A stretch of 64,000 nt of DNA from Sinobacterium norvegicum. GTDB taxonomy: Bacteria > Pseudomonadota > Gammaproteobacteria > Pseudomonadales > Sinobacteriaceae. The stretch spans positions 124,001 to 188,000 of the forward strand of contig NZ_CAKLPX010000002.1 in NCBI RefSeq assembly GCF_923077115.1, read 5' to 3'. The position numbers and the translations under genes are program-made. Below, one piece after another: positions 1 through 8,487 of this stretch; the first letter of the stretch is position 1, and every line of letters begins with the position of its first letter. A model generated the notes under the pieces. It saw only the letters and a list, made by a program, of their open reading frames with translations, was not told the origin of the DNA and made no database searches.

Positions 1-486
1 TGGGCGAAATTTATCAACAAGTTTGAGCGGGCTGCGGACAAGCTATTCTCACTGGTACAAATCCAATCGCGTGATATTGAAATCGAGCCGCTGCCTTCGA
101 CTTCCGATGCCTTTCTATTGCGTCAGCGACTGTTATTGTTTGCCGACATCGCACAGACCTCGCTGTTGCTTGGTCAACAGCAAATTTTCAGCCAAAGTAT
201 CGATCGACTGCAGTGGCATATTGAGCGTAATTACCTGACGGATGACCCTAAAACCCAAGTCATCCTCGATGAGCTGAGCCACTTCGATAAACTCGATATC
301 GTGCCCGAGCTGCCCAATATCAGTGGTTCTGAGCGGGCGATCTCAGCCTTTATTGAGGCCGAGCACCAAATGACGCCGAGCCAGGAGCAGCCGCGTTTAT
401 CGTTGCCTGTTGATGTTGTGGCGCCGGCGCCAGAGGCTGAAAAGAAATCCGCTGCCGAGGCGATTGATCACGGGGGGAATCGTTAA
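1..486 (+). CDS. hemX: HemX-family protein, C-terminal part (5' end outside window)
   Basis: The reading frame is open from the first base and ends with TAA at 484-486, so this is the 3' part of a longer gene. The visible 161 residues are largely helical (for example FADIAQTSLLLGQQQIF and SIDRLQWHIERNYL) and end in a Pro/Ala/Glu-rich tail, as in the periplasmic part of HemX, the uroporphyrinogen-III C-methyltransferase-like inner-membrane protein. The stop overlaps the next start by one base (TAATG), so it is translationally coupled to hemY. The hemX-hemY order is the usual one in gammaproteobacteria, normally downstream of hemC-hemD. The enzymatic role of HemX is not established; the assignment rests on context plus the C-terminal sequence. 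Confidence 0.85.
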   Translation, partial: WAKFINKFERAADKLFSLVQIQSRDIEIEPLPSTSDAFLLRQRLLLFADIAQTSLLLGQQQIFSQSIDRLQWHIERNYLTDDPKTQVILDELSHFDKLDIVPELPNISGSERAISAFIEAEHQMTPSQEQPRLSLPVDVVAPAPEAEKKSAAEAIDHGGNR

Positions 487-1712
487 TGCGCGCGATATTA
501 ATCACCGTCTTAATTGCTCTGGTCATCGCCTTTGGCATCGCCTGGGGTATCCATAATTATCCCGGTTATGTGCTGGTGGCAGTGGGTAAGACGACTATTG
601 AAATGACGCTGTGGGTGGCGGCTTTTATTTTCCTGCTGGCTGCGATCTCGGGGCTGCTGACTATCTGGTTGATCGCGCGTAGCCTGCGACTGCCTTTTGC
701 CACCCGCAACTGGTTGACGGGCTTCGGTTCGCGCAATGCCAATGCGCTTTACAATCGCGGGTTGATCGCCTTCAGCGAGGGGCACTGGGAGAAGTCTCGC
801 AAGGCGCTGGAGCGCGCAGCCAAGCGCTCTGACCATAATTTGGTTCACTACTTAGTGGCCGCCAGAGCCAGTTACCGTCTTAACGATGAGAAATCGGTCG
901 AGAAATTTCTTCAGCTGGCCTATGTTTCTGCCCCTAATGCCCATGCCACCATTGAAATTACGCAGGCCGAGATGCAATTGGCGGCAAAGCACTATGAACA
1001 GTCGTTGGCGACTATTTTACGGCTACGTAAGAAGCTTGGTAAACAGCACCCTTTCGTCCTCGAGTTGCTGGTAAAAACCTACCGGGGCTTAAAGGATTAT
1101 CGTCACCTGGAGAAGTTACTGGTCGAGGTCGAGCGAAGCTCTGGGTTCACAGCCGAGCAGTATGAGGCGTTGGCGATTGAGGTGTATCAACAGCGTTTGC
1201 AAGCCGTCGCCAAGATGCCTGATGCCGTTTCAGGCCTGCAGGAACAGTGGGCCAAACTCAACAAAAAGCAAAAGAATACGGCAGAGCTGCTGTTGAGTTA
1301 CAGTGCGCTGCTCGGTGAGGTGGGTGCGGCCGAGGTGGCGGTCAACGAGTTGCAACGCTATCTGCGCAAGTACTGGGACGATGAGGCCGTTGAACTCTAT
1401 GGACGGCTCAAATCGGCCGATCTGCAAAAGCAGCTATTGTTTGCCGAGGGCTGGTTGAAAGAGCGTAATAATAACCCTGTACTGCTGTTATCGCTGGCGC
1501 GTATTTGTATGAGACTAGAGCTATGGGGTAAGGCGCGGGAGTACTACGAGACCAGCCTGCGGTTTACTCGTAATAACGAGGCCTATCTAGAGCTTGCTCA
1601 ACTCAGTGCCGCCCTGGGCGACGAGGATAAGAGCAAGGAGTATTATCGTTTAAGCTTTAACCTCGAGCAACAAGGCTTGGCGCTGCCTATGCCGAGCAAG
1701 CCGCTGCGCTAA
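486..1712 (+). CDS. hemY: HemY, inner-membrane TPR protein of the heme-biosynthesis cluster
   Basis: A 408-residue protein of the usual HemY length. Two N-terminal membrane segments (about residues 3-23 and 40-62) are followed by the family signature region LYNRGLIAFSEGHWEKSRKA near residue 90 and then by TPR-like helical pairs to the C-terminus. Family members sit beside hemX/hemD and are thought to help late porphyrin synthesis; this is not protoporphyrinogen oxidase despite the shared name in Bacillus. ATG at 486 overlaps the hemX stop. It is followed by a strong bidirectional terminator shared with the convergent helicase gene. Confidence 0.93.
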   Translation: MRAILITVLIALVIAFGIAWGIHNYPGYVLVAVGKTTIEMTLWVAAFIFLLAAISGLLTIWLIARSLRLPFATRNWLTGFGSRNANALYNRGLIAFSEGHWEKSRKALERAAKRSDHNLVHYLVAARASYRLNDEKSVEKFLQLAYVSAPNAHATIEITQAEMQLAAKHYEQSLATILRLRKKLGKQHPFVLELLVKTYRGLKDYRHLEKLLVEVERSSGFTAEQYEALAIEVYQQRLQAVAKMPDAVSGLQEQWAKLNKKQKNTAELLLSYSALLGEVGAAEVAVNELQRYLRKYWDDEAVELYGRLKSADLQKQLLFAEGWLKERNNNPVLLLSLARICMRLELWGKAREYYETSLRFTRNNEAYLELAQLSAALGDEDKSKEYYRLSFNLEQQGLALPMPSKPLR

Positions 1713-1724
1713 GGTGACAGGCGA

Positions 1725-1764
1725 TAAAAAAGGCGCCCCGTATTAACGGCAGGCGCCTTTTTTT
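1725..1764. terminator. Bidirectional rho-independent terminator between hemY and rhlE
   Basis: The stem AGGCGCC (1731-1737) pairs with GGCGCCT (1752-1758). It is flanked by A6 on the left and T7 on the right, so it can stop transcription from both convergent genes. Confidence 0.85.
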
Positions 1765-1783
1765 GTGCCGCTGCACCGTGTTA

Positions 1784-3136
1784 TCAAGCGCTGTTGTTGC
1801 TCGGGCGGCGGCCGCGTGAGGAGCGGTTGCCACCGTTGGGCTTGGTGCTATTACCACCACCGCCGCCACGGCGACGGTTGGCTGAGGCCGGCTTGTGGCC
1901 ACGGCTGTTTTCGCCGGAGCGTTGACCATCTTGATGTTCGCCATGGGGCTGCTTTGGTTTCTTTGGCTTCTTGGGCTTTTGCAGTCGCGACTCGGCCAGA
2001 GGATGGGTTGGTTCAAACCCCTCTACGATTTCGCGGGGAATGACCTGACGGATGAGGCGCTCGATATCAGACAGATATTTCGATTCGTCGGCGCAAACCA
2101 GTGACACGGCCTGACCCTCAGCGCTGGCGCGTCCGGTACGGCCGATGCGGTGAACATAATCCTCGGGTACGTTGGGCAGGTCGAAGTTGACCACCTGCGG
2201 CAACTGGTTGATATCGATACCTCGGGCGGCGATGTCGGTGGCCACCAGGGCGCGAATCTTATTGAACTTAAAGTTAGCTAGGGCCTTGGTGCGTGCCGCC
2301 TGGCTCTTGTTGCCGTGGATGGCAGCCGCTAGGATGCCATTGGCCTCTAGGAACTTAGTCAGCTTATTGGCGCCGTGTTTGGTGCGGGAGAATACCAACA
2401 CCTGCTGCCAGTCGTTGTCGATGATTAGCTTGGCCAACAGAGCAGGTTTTTGTTTCTTGTCGACGGGGTAAACCAGCTGCTCGACTTTCTCGGCGGTGGT
2501 ATTCGGCGGTGCGACAGAGACTTCGACGGGATTGTTAACAATGGTCTTGGCCAGGGTGCGGATGTCGTCGGAGAAGGTCGCCGAGAATAGTAGATTTTGG
2601 CGGCGCTTAGGCAATACGGCCAAGATTTTGCGGATATCGTGAATAAACCCCATGTCTAACATGCGGTCGGCCTCATCGAGGATCAGCACTTCCAATTGGT
2701 CAAACTTCACTGCGCCTTGATTGTATAAATCGATCAGGCGACCGGGGGTGGCGACGAGAATATCGACGCCGCCGCGCAGTTTCATCATCTGCGGATTGAT
2801 CTTAACGCCGCCAAAGACGACGGTAGAGGTGAGCGGGAGATTGACGCTGTATGTCTCAACACTCTGCTGTACCTGGGCTGCCAATTCGCGGGTTGGGGTT
2901 AATACCAGCGCTCGTACCTGATTGCCCTGTACTTTTTTACCGCCGCTGAGGCGTTCGAGTAAGGGCAGAGTAAAACCGGCCGTCTTACCGGTGCCGGTCT
3001 GCGCCGCCGCCATCACATCCTTACCCTCAATCACCGCAGGAATAGCCTGGGCTTGAATAGGTGAGGGGGTGTCGTAACCTTGTTTGGCTACAGCTTTTAC
3101 AATGGGGTCGGATAAACCGAGGGCGGCAAAGCTCAT
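1784..3136 (-). CDS. rhlE: DEAD-box ATP-dependent RNA helicase, RhlE type
   Basis: A 450-residue RNA helicase. All core motifs are visible: the Q-motif region ([14 protein letters not shown]), motif [17 protein letters not shown], the ATPGRL motif, DEAD in [22 protein letters not shown] and the final HRIGRTGR. After about residue 375 the protein becomes a Lys/Pro-rich then Gly/Arg/Asn-rich tail (RRRGGGGG and similar), which in this family binds RNA loosely. The RMLDMGF context and start MSFAALGL fit RhlE better than DbpA, SrmB or CsdA. Likely roles are ribosome assembly and RNA decay. It is convergent with hemY. Confidence 0.93.
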   Translation of the reverse strand: MSFAALGLSDPIVKAVAKQGYDTPSPIQAQAIPAVIEGKDVMAAAQTGTGKTAGFTLPLLERLSGGKKVQGNQVRALVLTPTRELAAQVQQSVETYSVNLPLTSTVVFGGVKINPQMMKLRGGVDILVATPGRLIDLYNQGAVKFDQLEVLILDEADRMLDMGFIHDIRKILAVLPKRRQNLLFSATFSDDIRTLAKTIVNNPVEVSVAPPNTTAEKVEQLVYPVDKKQKPALLAKLIIDNDWQQVLVFSRTKHGANKLTKFLEANGILAAAIHGNKSQAARTKALANFKFNKIRALVATDIAARGIDINQLPQVVNFDLPNVPEDYVHRIGRTGRASAEGQAVSLVCADESKYLSDIERLIRQVIPREIVEGFEPTHPLAESRLQKPKKPKKPKQPHGEHQDGQRSGENSRGHKPASANRRRGGGGGNSTKPNGGNRSSRGRRPSNNSA

Positions 3137-3245
3137 AATGACTCACTTGTTGACAGGGATAGGACGGCGGTGAAGCTTACCTGAACCGCCGCCGTTGTGC
3201 CATCGACATCCTATTATTAGCCAAGCCTAGAGGGTTTGGAGCAAG

Positions 3246-3273
3246 AAAAAGCCGGCATTAATGCCGGCTTTTT
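3246..3273 (-). terminator. Rho-independent terminator of the 3290-5116 gene
   Basis: AAGCCGGCAT (3249-3258) pairs with ATGCCGGCTT (3261-3270). On the minus strand it ends in a T tract. It lies 17 bp past the stop of the TULIP-like gene and upstream of rhlE. Confidence 0.8.
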
Positions 3274-3289
3274 GGCGTCAGGTGACGAC

Positions 3290-5116
3290 TCAGTTGAAGT
3301 CGACTCCGATACCAATCGTCATATAGGCATTGTCGTCGCTGGCGTCTGCCTCGGTGATATAACCGGTGGCAGGAATGGTGGAGAAGTCATTGGTCTTTAA
3401 CAAATCGTTGAGCAGCGCCCCTAGGTCGAGATCGATACGGGCGCTGTTGGTGAGGTCTTCAACCAATGGCGCAAACTCCTGCAGCATCATCTGTAAGCCA
3501 AAGGTGATGAGTGGCGCAGTTTGAGGCCCGCCAAGGTCGGAAATCGTAGACGGGTACAGTGTTGTGATATTCATCGCCAAGATATCGTTGAAATCCAAAT
3601 CCAGCTTACCGTCGGCGTGGGCACCAATAGAGGTCGCCACGGCGACATCCATTTCGAAATCCAGTGCCGTTTCCATTTCGCCTGCTGCGTTTTCAATAAT
3701 CATCTTAAAGCGTAGTTCTGGGGCAACCAATTGTAGGCCTAGTGGGTTTACTGCATCGTTAGACAGGGTGATTTCTGGCAGGCCGCCGAAGGCAATCTCG
3801 AAGTTCATTGGGGCGTCGATGGCATAACCGAATATACCGAGTGCCTCACCAAAGCTACCAAGGTCTGATACCTTGAGTGGAATGGCAATGCTCTCCTCTA
3901 AACCACTTTGGTATAGGGCAGCGACGATTTGGTTGACAAAGCTCACCGCCAGTGAGGCCTGGATATCAGTATTGTTGGCCAGATCGGCGTTGGGTAGCTC
4001 GCCTTCGATGACACGGTAGCCGAGAATCTCTCGGCCTTGGGCAGTATTCTCTTCACTGACAGAGATAGCGCCGCCGATGGCGACGATACCGGTGTTATTA
4101 TTATCGGCAGAGAGCTGGTTGGCATGCATGGCGATATCGAAGACGGCATCGTTATTGCCGTCACCGTCGATGTCCAGAGGCAGGCTGAGAGGGATCTCAG
4201 GCAGCGCGACATGATTTAATATCGGGCCAACCACATTGACCAAATGTTTGTTGATGATGGTGGTGATGGAGTTTTTAAACAGTGGAATCATATTGGCTGC
4301 TATGGTATTGCTGTCGACATCGAGCTTGCCGATGTGCAGTGCGATATCGCTGGGGTCATCCAGAATCAATTTGATCGATTGATTGTCTGTCGCGGTGACG
4401 CCGATTTGGGCAAAAACATCGACATTTTTAGCGGCGATACGGGTGTTGCGATAGCCCCACCAAAACGGGCGCTTAACACGGGTGTGTAATGCAGCCTCAG
4501 GGATATGGATGGCTACATTGATCGTCAGCTCATTATTGCTGGCCGGGGTAAAAAATACAGAGACATCCGGGCGACCATTAATGCCGGCCTCGCGGAGATA
4601 TAAGCCACAGCGTTGCCAGCTGTATTGGCGGTAAATACATTCGTTGCTGTCGATGTCGAGCAGGCTGGTTAGGCTGATGTCTTCCAGCAGTGTTTCAACG
4701 ACGGGGCCAACCTCTGCCATAAACTGGTCGCTGATGGCCAGTTGTACGGCATTTTCTATCGCCGTATCCGCGCTGGCATAATCTGCGCTACGAGTGCCCT
4801 GCAGCATATCGTAGGAGACAATTTGATAATGATCGGCAGCCGGGATGGTGAGGCTGAAAATATGTGCCTCAGGTCCGGTGATTGAAGGGTCTGATTGCGG
4901 GATGTAATTAAGTGGTTGATAGCCATTAATTGTTAAGTCGGTAATGGCCTGCCAGGGGCCGGCCTTGCCGTTGATTGTGACCGTGTTGTCGGCATTATTG
5001 TCGACGCTGAGTATGCTAATGCCTGTGCTTGGGGTAACCGGTTGCTGAGCAAAACTCGGTGAGCCAACCAGTAACGCTGCGCTTATGCAGCTTGTCATTA
5101 TGATGTTTTTTATCAC
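3290..5116 (-). CDS. Secreted two-module protein resembling BPI/LBP (TULIP) lipid-binding proteins
   Basis: 608 residues with a clear signal peptide (hydrophobic core about residues 5-20, cleavage near SFA|QQ), so it is exported. I do not recognise a named bacterial family. The first half (about residues 110-320) has amphipathic strands, two cysteines 11 residues apart (CIYRQYSWQRC) and a helix LFKNSITTIINKHL before a Pro-rich LPEIPLSLPLDIDGDGN linker with a calcium-loop-like DIDGDGN. The second half contains SLAVSFVNQIVAALYQSGL, which reads like the LGLSDYFFNTAGLVYQEAG segment of human BPI at the start of its C-terminal barrel. The alternating hydrophobic pattern and two similar halves fit a TULIP fold that binds lipids in a tube. 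This is a by-eye fold inference. It is monocistronic with its own terminator. Confidence 0.55.
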   Translation of the reverse strand: MIKNIIMTSCISAALLVGSPSFAQQPVTPSTGISILSVDNNADNTVTINGKAGPWQAITDLTINGYQPLNYIPQSDPSITGPEAHIFSLTIPAADHYQIVSYDMLQGTRSADYASADTAIENAVQLAISDQFMAEVGPVVETLLEDISLTSLLDIDSNECIYRQYSWQRCGLYLREAGINGRPDVSVFFTPASNNELTINVAIHIPEAALHTRVKRPFWWGYRNTRIAAKNVDVFAQIGVTATDNQSIKLILDDPSDIALHIGKLDVDSNTIAANMIPLFKNSITTIINKHLVNVVGPILNHVALPEIPLSLPLDIDGDGNNDAVFDIAMHANQLSADNNNTGIVAIGGAISVSEENTAQGREILGYRVIEGELPNADLANNTDIQASLAVSFVNQIVAALYQSGLEESIAIPLKVSDLGSFGEALGIFGYAIDAPMNFEIAFGGLPEITLSNDAVNPLGLQLVAPELRFKMIIENAAGEMETALDFEMDVAVATSIGAHADGKLDLDFNDILAMNITTLYPSTISDLGGPQTAPLITFGLQMMLQEFAPLVEDLTNSARIDLDLGALLNDLLKTNDFSTIPATGYITEADASDDNAYMTIGIGVDFN

Positions 5117-5388
5117 TGAATCATCCTTTGCTATTTTTTGTTATTGTCAGGTGGTGAAAAATATAGCACTCAGTGTCGGGCGGAAATTAACCGATGTTTT
5201 ACATTGTATTGTCACTCATTAGTGTGTGTGAGGAGGGCGGCTAAAAAATAAAATGACTGTAAAAAAAACCGAACAGCATTGCATGAAAAAGACAAAAATG
5301 TGGTGCAGAGTAACGAAGTTATTTATGCCGAAGAAACAAAAAAGCAGCGGCCTTTTTAAAGACGGCTGTCTTATTTTTTTGTTGCTAT

Positions 5389-6012
5389 TTAGTTGATTTC
5401 AATCAGTCGGCAGACCTGCCAGTTGGCGCCGCCGGCCCCTTGATTGGCTGCATCCTGAACACTGGTATAAGCATCCCCCCAGCTATAAACAACCCCCTTG
5501 CAACGATATAGGTAATGCTCTAAGCCATGGTACATCGGCATCGTAGGATTGTTGCTGGTAACACCTAAAATGCCATCCTTATTGCCCGTACCGCCGCCAA
5601 CGGTGGTGGTTATCGTGGAATCGTATTGCCAAATGCGTTTCAAGTAATCGGCGACCGCCTCAGGAGGCATGGCAATGCCAAACAGGCTGTCGGCCTTGAT
5701 AGCATTCTCAGACTGATTAACTGCGGCATTGATGCGAGCAATATATGTATCGATGTTGAAGGTATCGAAAGGGGAACCAAAGGATTGCGTAAAGTCCACT
5801 ATGCTATTCAACAAGGTCTGCTCCCCGTCGGCCTTAAGCATCATTAAATAGCTTTTTATTTCAGCGAGGACTCTGAAGGCAGTATTGGCATTGTTGAGCT
5901 GCTGCCTCTTTGAAGGGTTGTGCTCATACATGGCATAAAGACTGCTGGTAAAGCCGCAGACACCCCAATCCGCATTGGCATTACCCATTGATTTTCTTGC
6001 ACTGGAAGGCAT
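5389..6012 (-). CDS. Unknown 207-residue protein with a possible papain-like Cys/His/Asp set
   Basis: I do not recognise the family. There is no signal peptide or membrane segment. An N-terminal DWGVCGFTSSLYAMYEH places Cys19 at the start of a helix, as in papain-fold enzymes. Near the C-terminus YHGLEHYLYRCKG then VVYSWGDAYT offers His and Asp candidates for a catalytic set. The middle is helical (LAEIKSYLMMLKADGEQTLL) and a Gly-rich TTTVGGGTGNKDG loop lies around residue 140. It could be a cysteine peptidase, an acyltransferase, a small effector, or none of these. It stands alone, 243 bp from the potF-like gene, with no obvious immunity partner. The start ATG at 6012 is the first available; a later start would remove the residues before Cys19. 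Confidence 0.6.
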   Translation of the reverse strand: MPSSARKSMGNANADWGVCGFTSSLYAMYEHNPSKRQQLNNANTAFRVLAEIKSYLMMLKADGEQTLLNSIVDFTQSFGSPFDTFNIDTYIARINAAVNQSENAIKADSLFGIAMPPEAVADYLKRIWQYDSTITTTVGGGTGNKDGILGVTSNNPTMPMYHGLEHYLYRCKGVVYSWGDAYTSVQDAANQGAGGANWQVCRLIEIN

Positions 6013-6196
6013 AGGAACTCCGTTTCTATATGACTGATGAGAAAATAAGAAGCATTCGTTGCTTCATTTTCAATGGAGTTAAATCTATAGCGAGGATTTG
6101 TTATGGTCAATGAATTACGTGGGATATAAAATAGGGTCAGAGTGGTTTTAATTTCTATGAGTGCAGGAATAATATTTTTTAAAATCGAAGAGGCAG

Positions 6197-6214
6197 AGCC
6201 TGCATTCGCAGGCT
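6197..6214. repeat. REP-like intergenic hairpin, copy 1
   Basis: AGCCTGC (6197-6203), loop ATTC, GCAGGCT (6208-6214). The same GCCTGC-N4-GCAGGC stem preceded by GAG occurs at 59687-59702. There is no T tract, so it is not a classic terminator. It resembles short palindromic REP units of gammaproteobacteria. Confidence 0.45.
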
Positions 6215-6255
6215 AATGACGGCGCCAAAGACAACAGTCGAATGGCGCGGTTTTA

Positions 6256-7353
6256 CTATCGCTGATCGGCTGACTGCCATAATGCATTTTGATATTTAGT
6301 CATTCGCTTCGACGCCACAGGCAATAAATACAATTTTGATTTGATCTCGTCGGTGGGGTAAATGTTCGGGTCGGTCAGTATTTCGTCATCGATTAACGGC
6401 ATGGCTGAAAGGTTGATATTGGGGTACCACAAATAGTTACTGACATCGGCGATAACCTCGGGTTGCATCATGAAATTTATAAAGGTGTGGGCTGCCTCTA
6501 TATTTTGTGACTGTACCGGTATTGCCAGCATATCAAACCAGTATGATGCACCTTCCTGAGGCAGCGAATATAAAATTTCAACGCCGTTGTCTGCTTCGCT
6601 GGCAATGTCTGCCGCATACATCATATTTCCTGACCAGCCAACCACCGCGCAGTATTCACCTGCGGCGAGGTCATAAATATAATCGGTGTTAAATGTGACG
6701 TAGGGAGCTATTGCCTCCAGTCGTTCTCGGGCTAGATTCTCATAGACGCTGCGATGCTTGGTGTCAGCCTCGCCGCCAAGGTAATTAATGATCAGAGGCA
6801 GTATTTCATTGGGGCTGTCGATAAAGGCAACGCCGCAATCGCTTAGTTTTTTGATGTTCTCAACTTCAAAGATCAAGCTCCAAGAATCGACAGGGGGTTG
6901 GCCATTGAAGCGCTGGTTGACCATTGCGGGATTGTAGCCGATACCAATCGTGCCCCACAGATATGGCACACCGTAATAGTTGAAGGGGTCTTTACCGGCG
7001 ACTTCTGCCAGCATCGCCGGGTCAAGGTTGCTCATGTTGGGCAGCAGTTGCTTTTTTAGTGGCTTAAATAATGCCCGTTGGTTCACCAGCTGCTCAGCCA
7101 TAAAGTCCAGTGCAATGACAACGATATCGTAGTCGCTGCTTTTTGATAGCAGAACATCATTGGCTTCGGACTCCTCTTCATAGGTGGTGAGATTAACCAC
7201 AATGCCTGTTTGTTCGGTGAACTTGGCCAGCGTATCTTCGGCGAGATAATCAGACCAGTTATAGAGATTTAGCGATTGTTGTTCTGCGCTGGCTGTCGCT
7301 GCTGCGCAGGCTGAGCTTACGATGAACGCAGCAAAAAGATTTTTTAAAGACAT
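6256..7353 (-). CDS. Periplasmic polyamine-binding protein (PotD/PotF family), orphan
   Basis: 365 residues with a signal peptide (cleavage near ASA|EQ, residue 23). The mature start LNLYNWSDYLAEDTLAKF is the classic PotD/PotF opening. Other family segments are the SKSSDYDIVV loop, VPYLWGTIGIGYNP, YIYDLAAGEYCAVVGWSGN and IPVQSQNIEAAHTFINFMM. Such proteins deliver putrescine or spermidine to an ABC transporter. No potG/H/I genes flank it here, so it either serves a transporter encoded elsewhere or has a sensing role. PotD and PotF cannot be separated by eye. Confidence 0.88.
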   Translation of the reverse strand: MSLKNLFAAFIVSSACAAATASAEQQSLNLYNWSDYLAEDTLAKFTEQTGIVVNLTTYEEESEANDVLLSKSSDYDIVVIALDFMAEQLVNQRALFKPLKKQLLPNMSNLDPAMLAEVAGKDPFNYYGVPYLWGTIGIGYNPAMVNQRFNGQPPVDSWSLIFEVENIKKLSDCGVAFIDSPNEILPLIINYLGGEADTKHRSVYENLARERLEAIAPYVTFNTDYIYDLAAGEYCAVVGWSGNMMYAADIASEADNGVEILYSLPQEGASYWFDMLAIPVQSQNIEAAHTFINFMMQPEVIADVSNYLWYPNINLSAMPLIDDEILTDPNIYPTDEIKSKLYLLPVASKRMTKYQNALWQSADQR

Positions 7354-7512
7354 TTCTCGACCTTGTTATTGTTTAATATGACGCGGATCATATAAAAAAA
7401 CACGGCAATAAGCTATTACCTGAACAGGTAGGCCTTATGAAAAGTGTTAGGTTTATCGTGCTGTTAATCAGTATTTTTCAGCGAGGTGGTTGTACACCCC
7501 GCTGATATTTTT

Positions 7513-8310
7513 TTAGTAAGGTACGCTGTAGTCGCGGTGAGTCAGTAGATCGATACCGCAGTCCAATTCGCTGATCCAGTCGAGAAATTGGTTGATCATC
7601 TCCTTGCCCACAAAGGGGCTGCCGTGTTGGGGAACCAGCATTTCAACATCCATGTCCCGCACCATGTCGGCCCATAATTTGGCGGCTTTTTTTGAACACA
7701 TATAACGTTGATGAAACCCCTTCATGGTTGCAATATGCGCCTGAAAATCACTGACGGGATGTTTTGCCATTTCCTCGGACACCATAGAGGCGCCCATATC
7801 GCCAGAAAATAAGATTTTACTGACGGGGTCGAAAAACTGGAAGTTACCCACAGAATGGAGAAAATGCGCGGGGATGCAATAGATGAAACTATCACCAAAG
7901 GGAATTTTTTCACCGCCATCGGGTAGATGAATCATGCGGCTGGTCAGATCGCGGTCCAATTTTTGAGTGACAAAATTTGAGGCAAGATGCGGCAGGAACC
8001 TACTCCAAAGTTTGCTACATACGATGGTAGCATTACTGTGCATAAGCCAGCGGGGCAACGAAGCAATGATGTCAGGATCTTGGTGGGAGGCAAAAACATA
8101 GTCAAGATCTTCAATTTTCACTCTTCCGCTTAGGGCTATCGTTAGAGGGGTATAGGTAAGATCTCCTCCTGGGTCGATGAGGGCGGCGTGTTTGTCATTA
8201 ATAATGAGAAACTGGTTGGCCTGAACACCATCGCCGTGGACAAGGTTGCTGAACACCACACACTGGTGGCCGTCGCGATCGTATAGTACTTGTGCTTTAT
8301 CGTTATTCAT
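7513..8310 (-). CDS. Stand-alone ODP-type (flavodiiron-like) metallo-beta-lactamase-fold protein
   Basis: 265 residues covering only the metallo-beta-lactamase-like part of flavodiiron proteins (the oxygen-binding diiron or ODP type). Visible are ANQFLIINDKHAALIDPGG near residue 32, a metal motif SHQDPDI at 75-81, IPAHFLHSVGNFQFFD, LFSGDMGAS, and VPQHGSPF near the C-terminus. In flavodiiron proteins the second motif is HxExDH; here it reads HxDxDI, so the metal set differs from canonical diiron enzymes. There is no flavodoxin domain. Related stand-alone proteins have been proposed as oxygen or redox sensors or hydrolases; the substrate is unknown. Not in an obvious operon. Confidence 0.8.
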   Translation of the reverse strand: MNNDKAQVLYDRDGHQCVVFSNLVHGDGVQANQFLIINDKHAALIDPGGDLTYTPLTIALSGRVKIEDLDYVFASHQDPDIIASLPRWLMHSNATIVCSKLWSRFLPHLASNFVTQKLDRDLTSRMIHLPDGGEKIPFGDSFIYCIPAHFLHSVGNFQFFDPVSKILFSGDMGASMVSEEMAKHPVSDFQAHIATMKGFHQRYMCSKKAAKLWADMVRDMDVEMLVPQHGSPFVGKEMINQFLDWISELDCGIDLLTHRDYSVPY

Positions 8311-8435
8311 TACTTATTACTCATCCAATTTTATGCGCACAAGTTATCGGATTCCAAAAGTAAGTTGTTGATTTAAATCAATGACGCATAAAGTGTATGG
8401 TTAATCCTGTAGCCTGTTTCAATGAAAAAAAAGAC

Positions 8436-8467
8436 AAAAAAAAGACGCCAGATTAAATCTAACGCCT
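8436..8467 (-). terminator. Rho-independent terminator of tex
   Basis: On the minus strand AGGCGTTAGATT pairs imperfectly (G-U allowed) with AATCTGGCGTCT, followed by a run of T. It lies about 20 bp beyond the tex stop. Confidence 0.75.
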
Positions 8468-8487
8468 TTTGTGAGCGGTAGCGTGGG

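Noticed and set aside
5253-5396. 47-codon plus-strand frame starting MTVKKTEQHCMKK
   Set aside because: No ribosome site at the right distance, odd composition from A/T-rich non-coding sequence, and it runs into the 3' end of the convergent gene.
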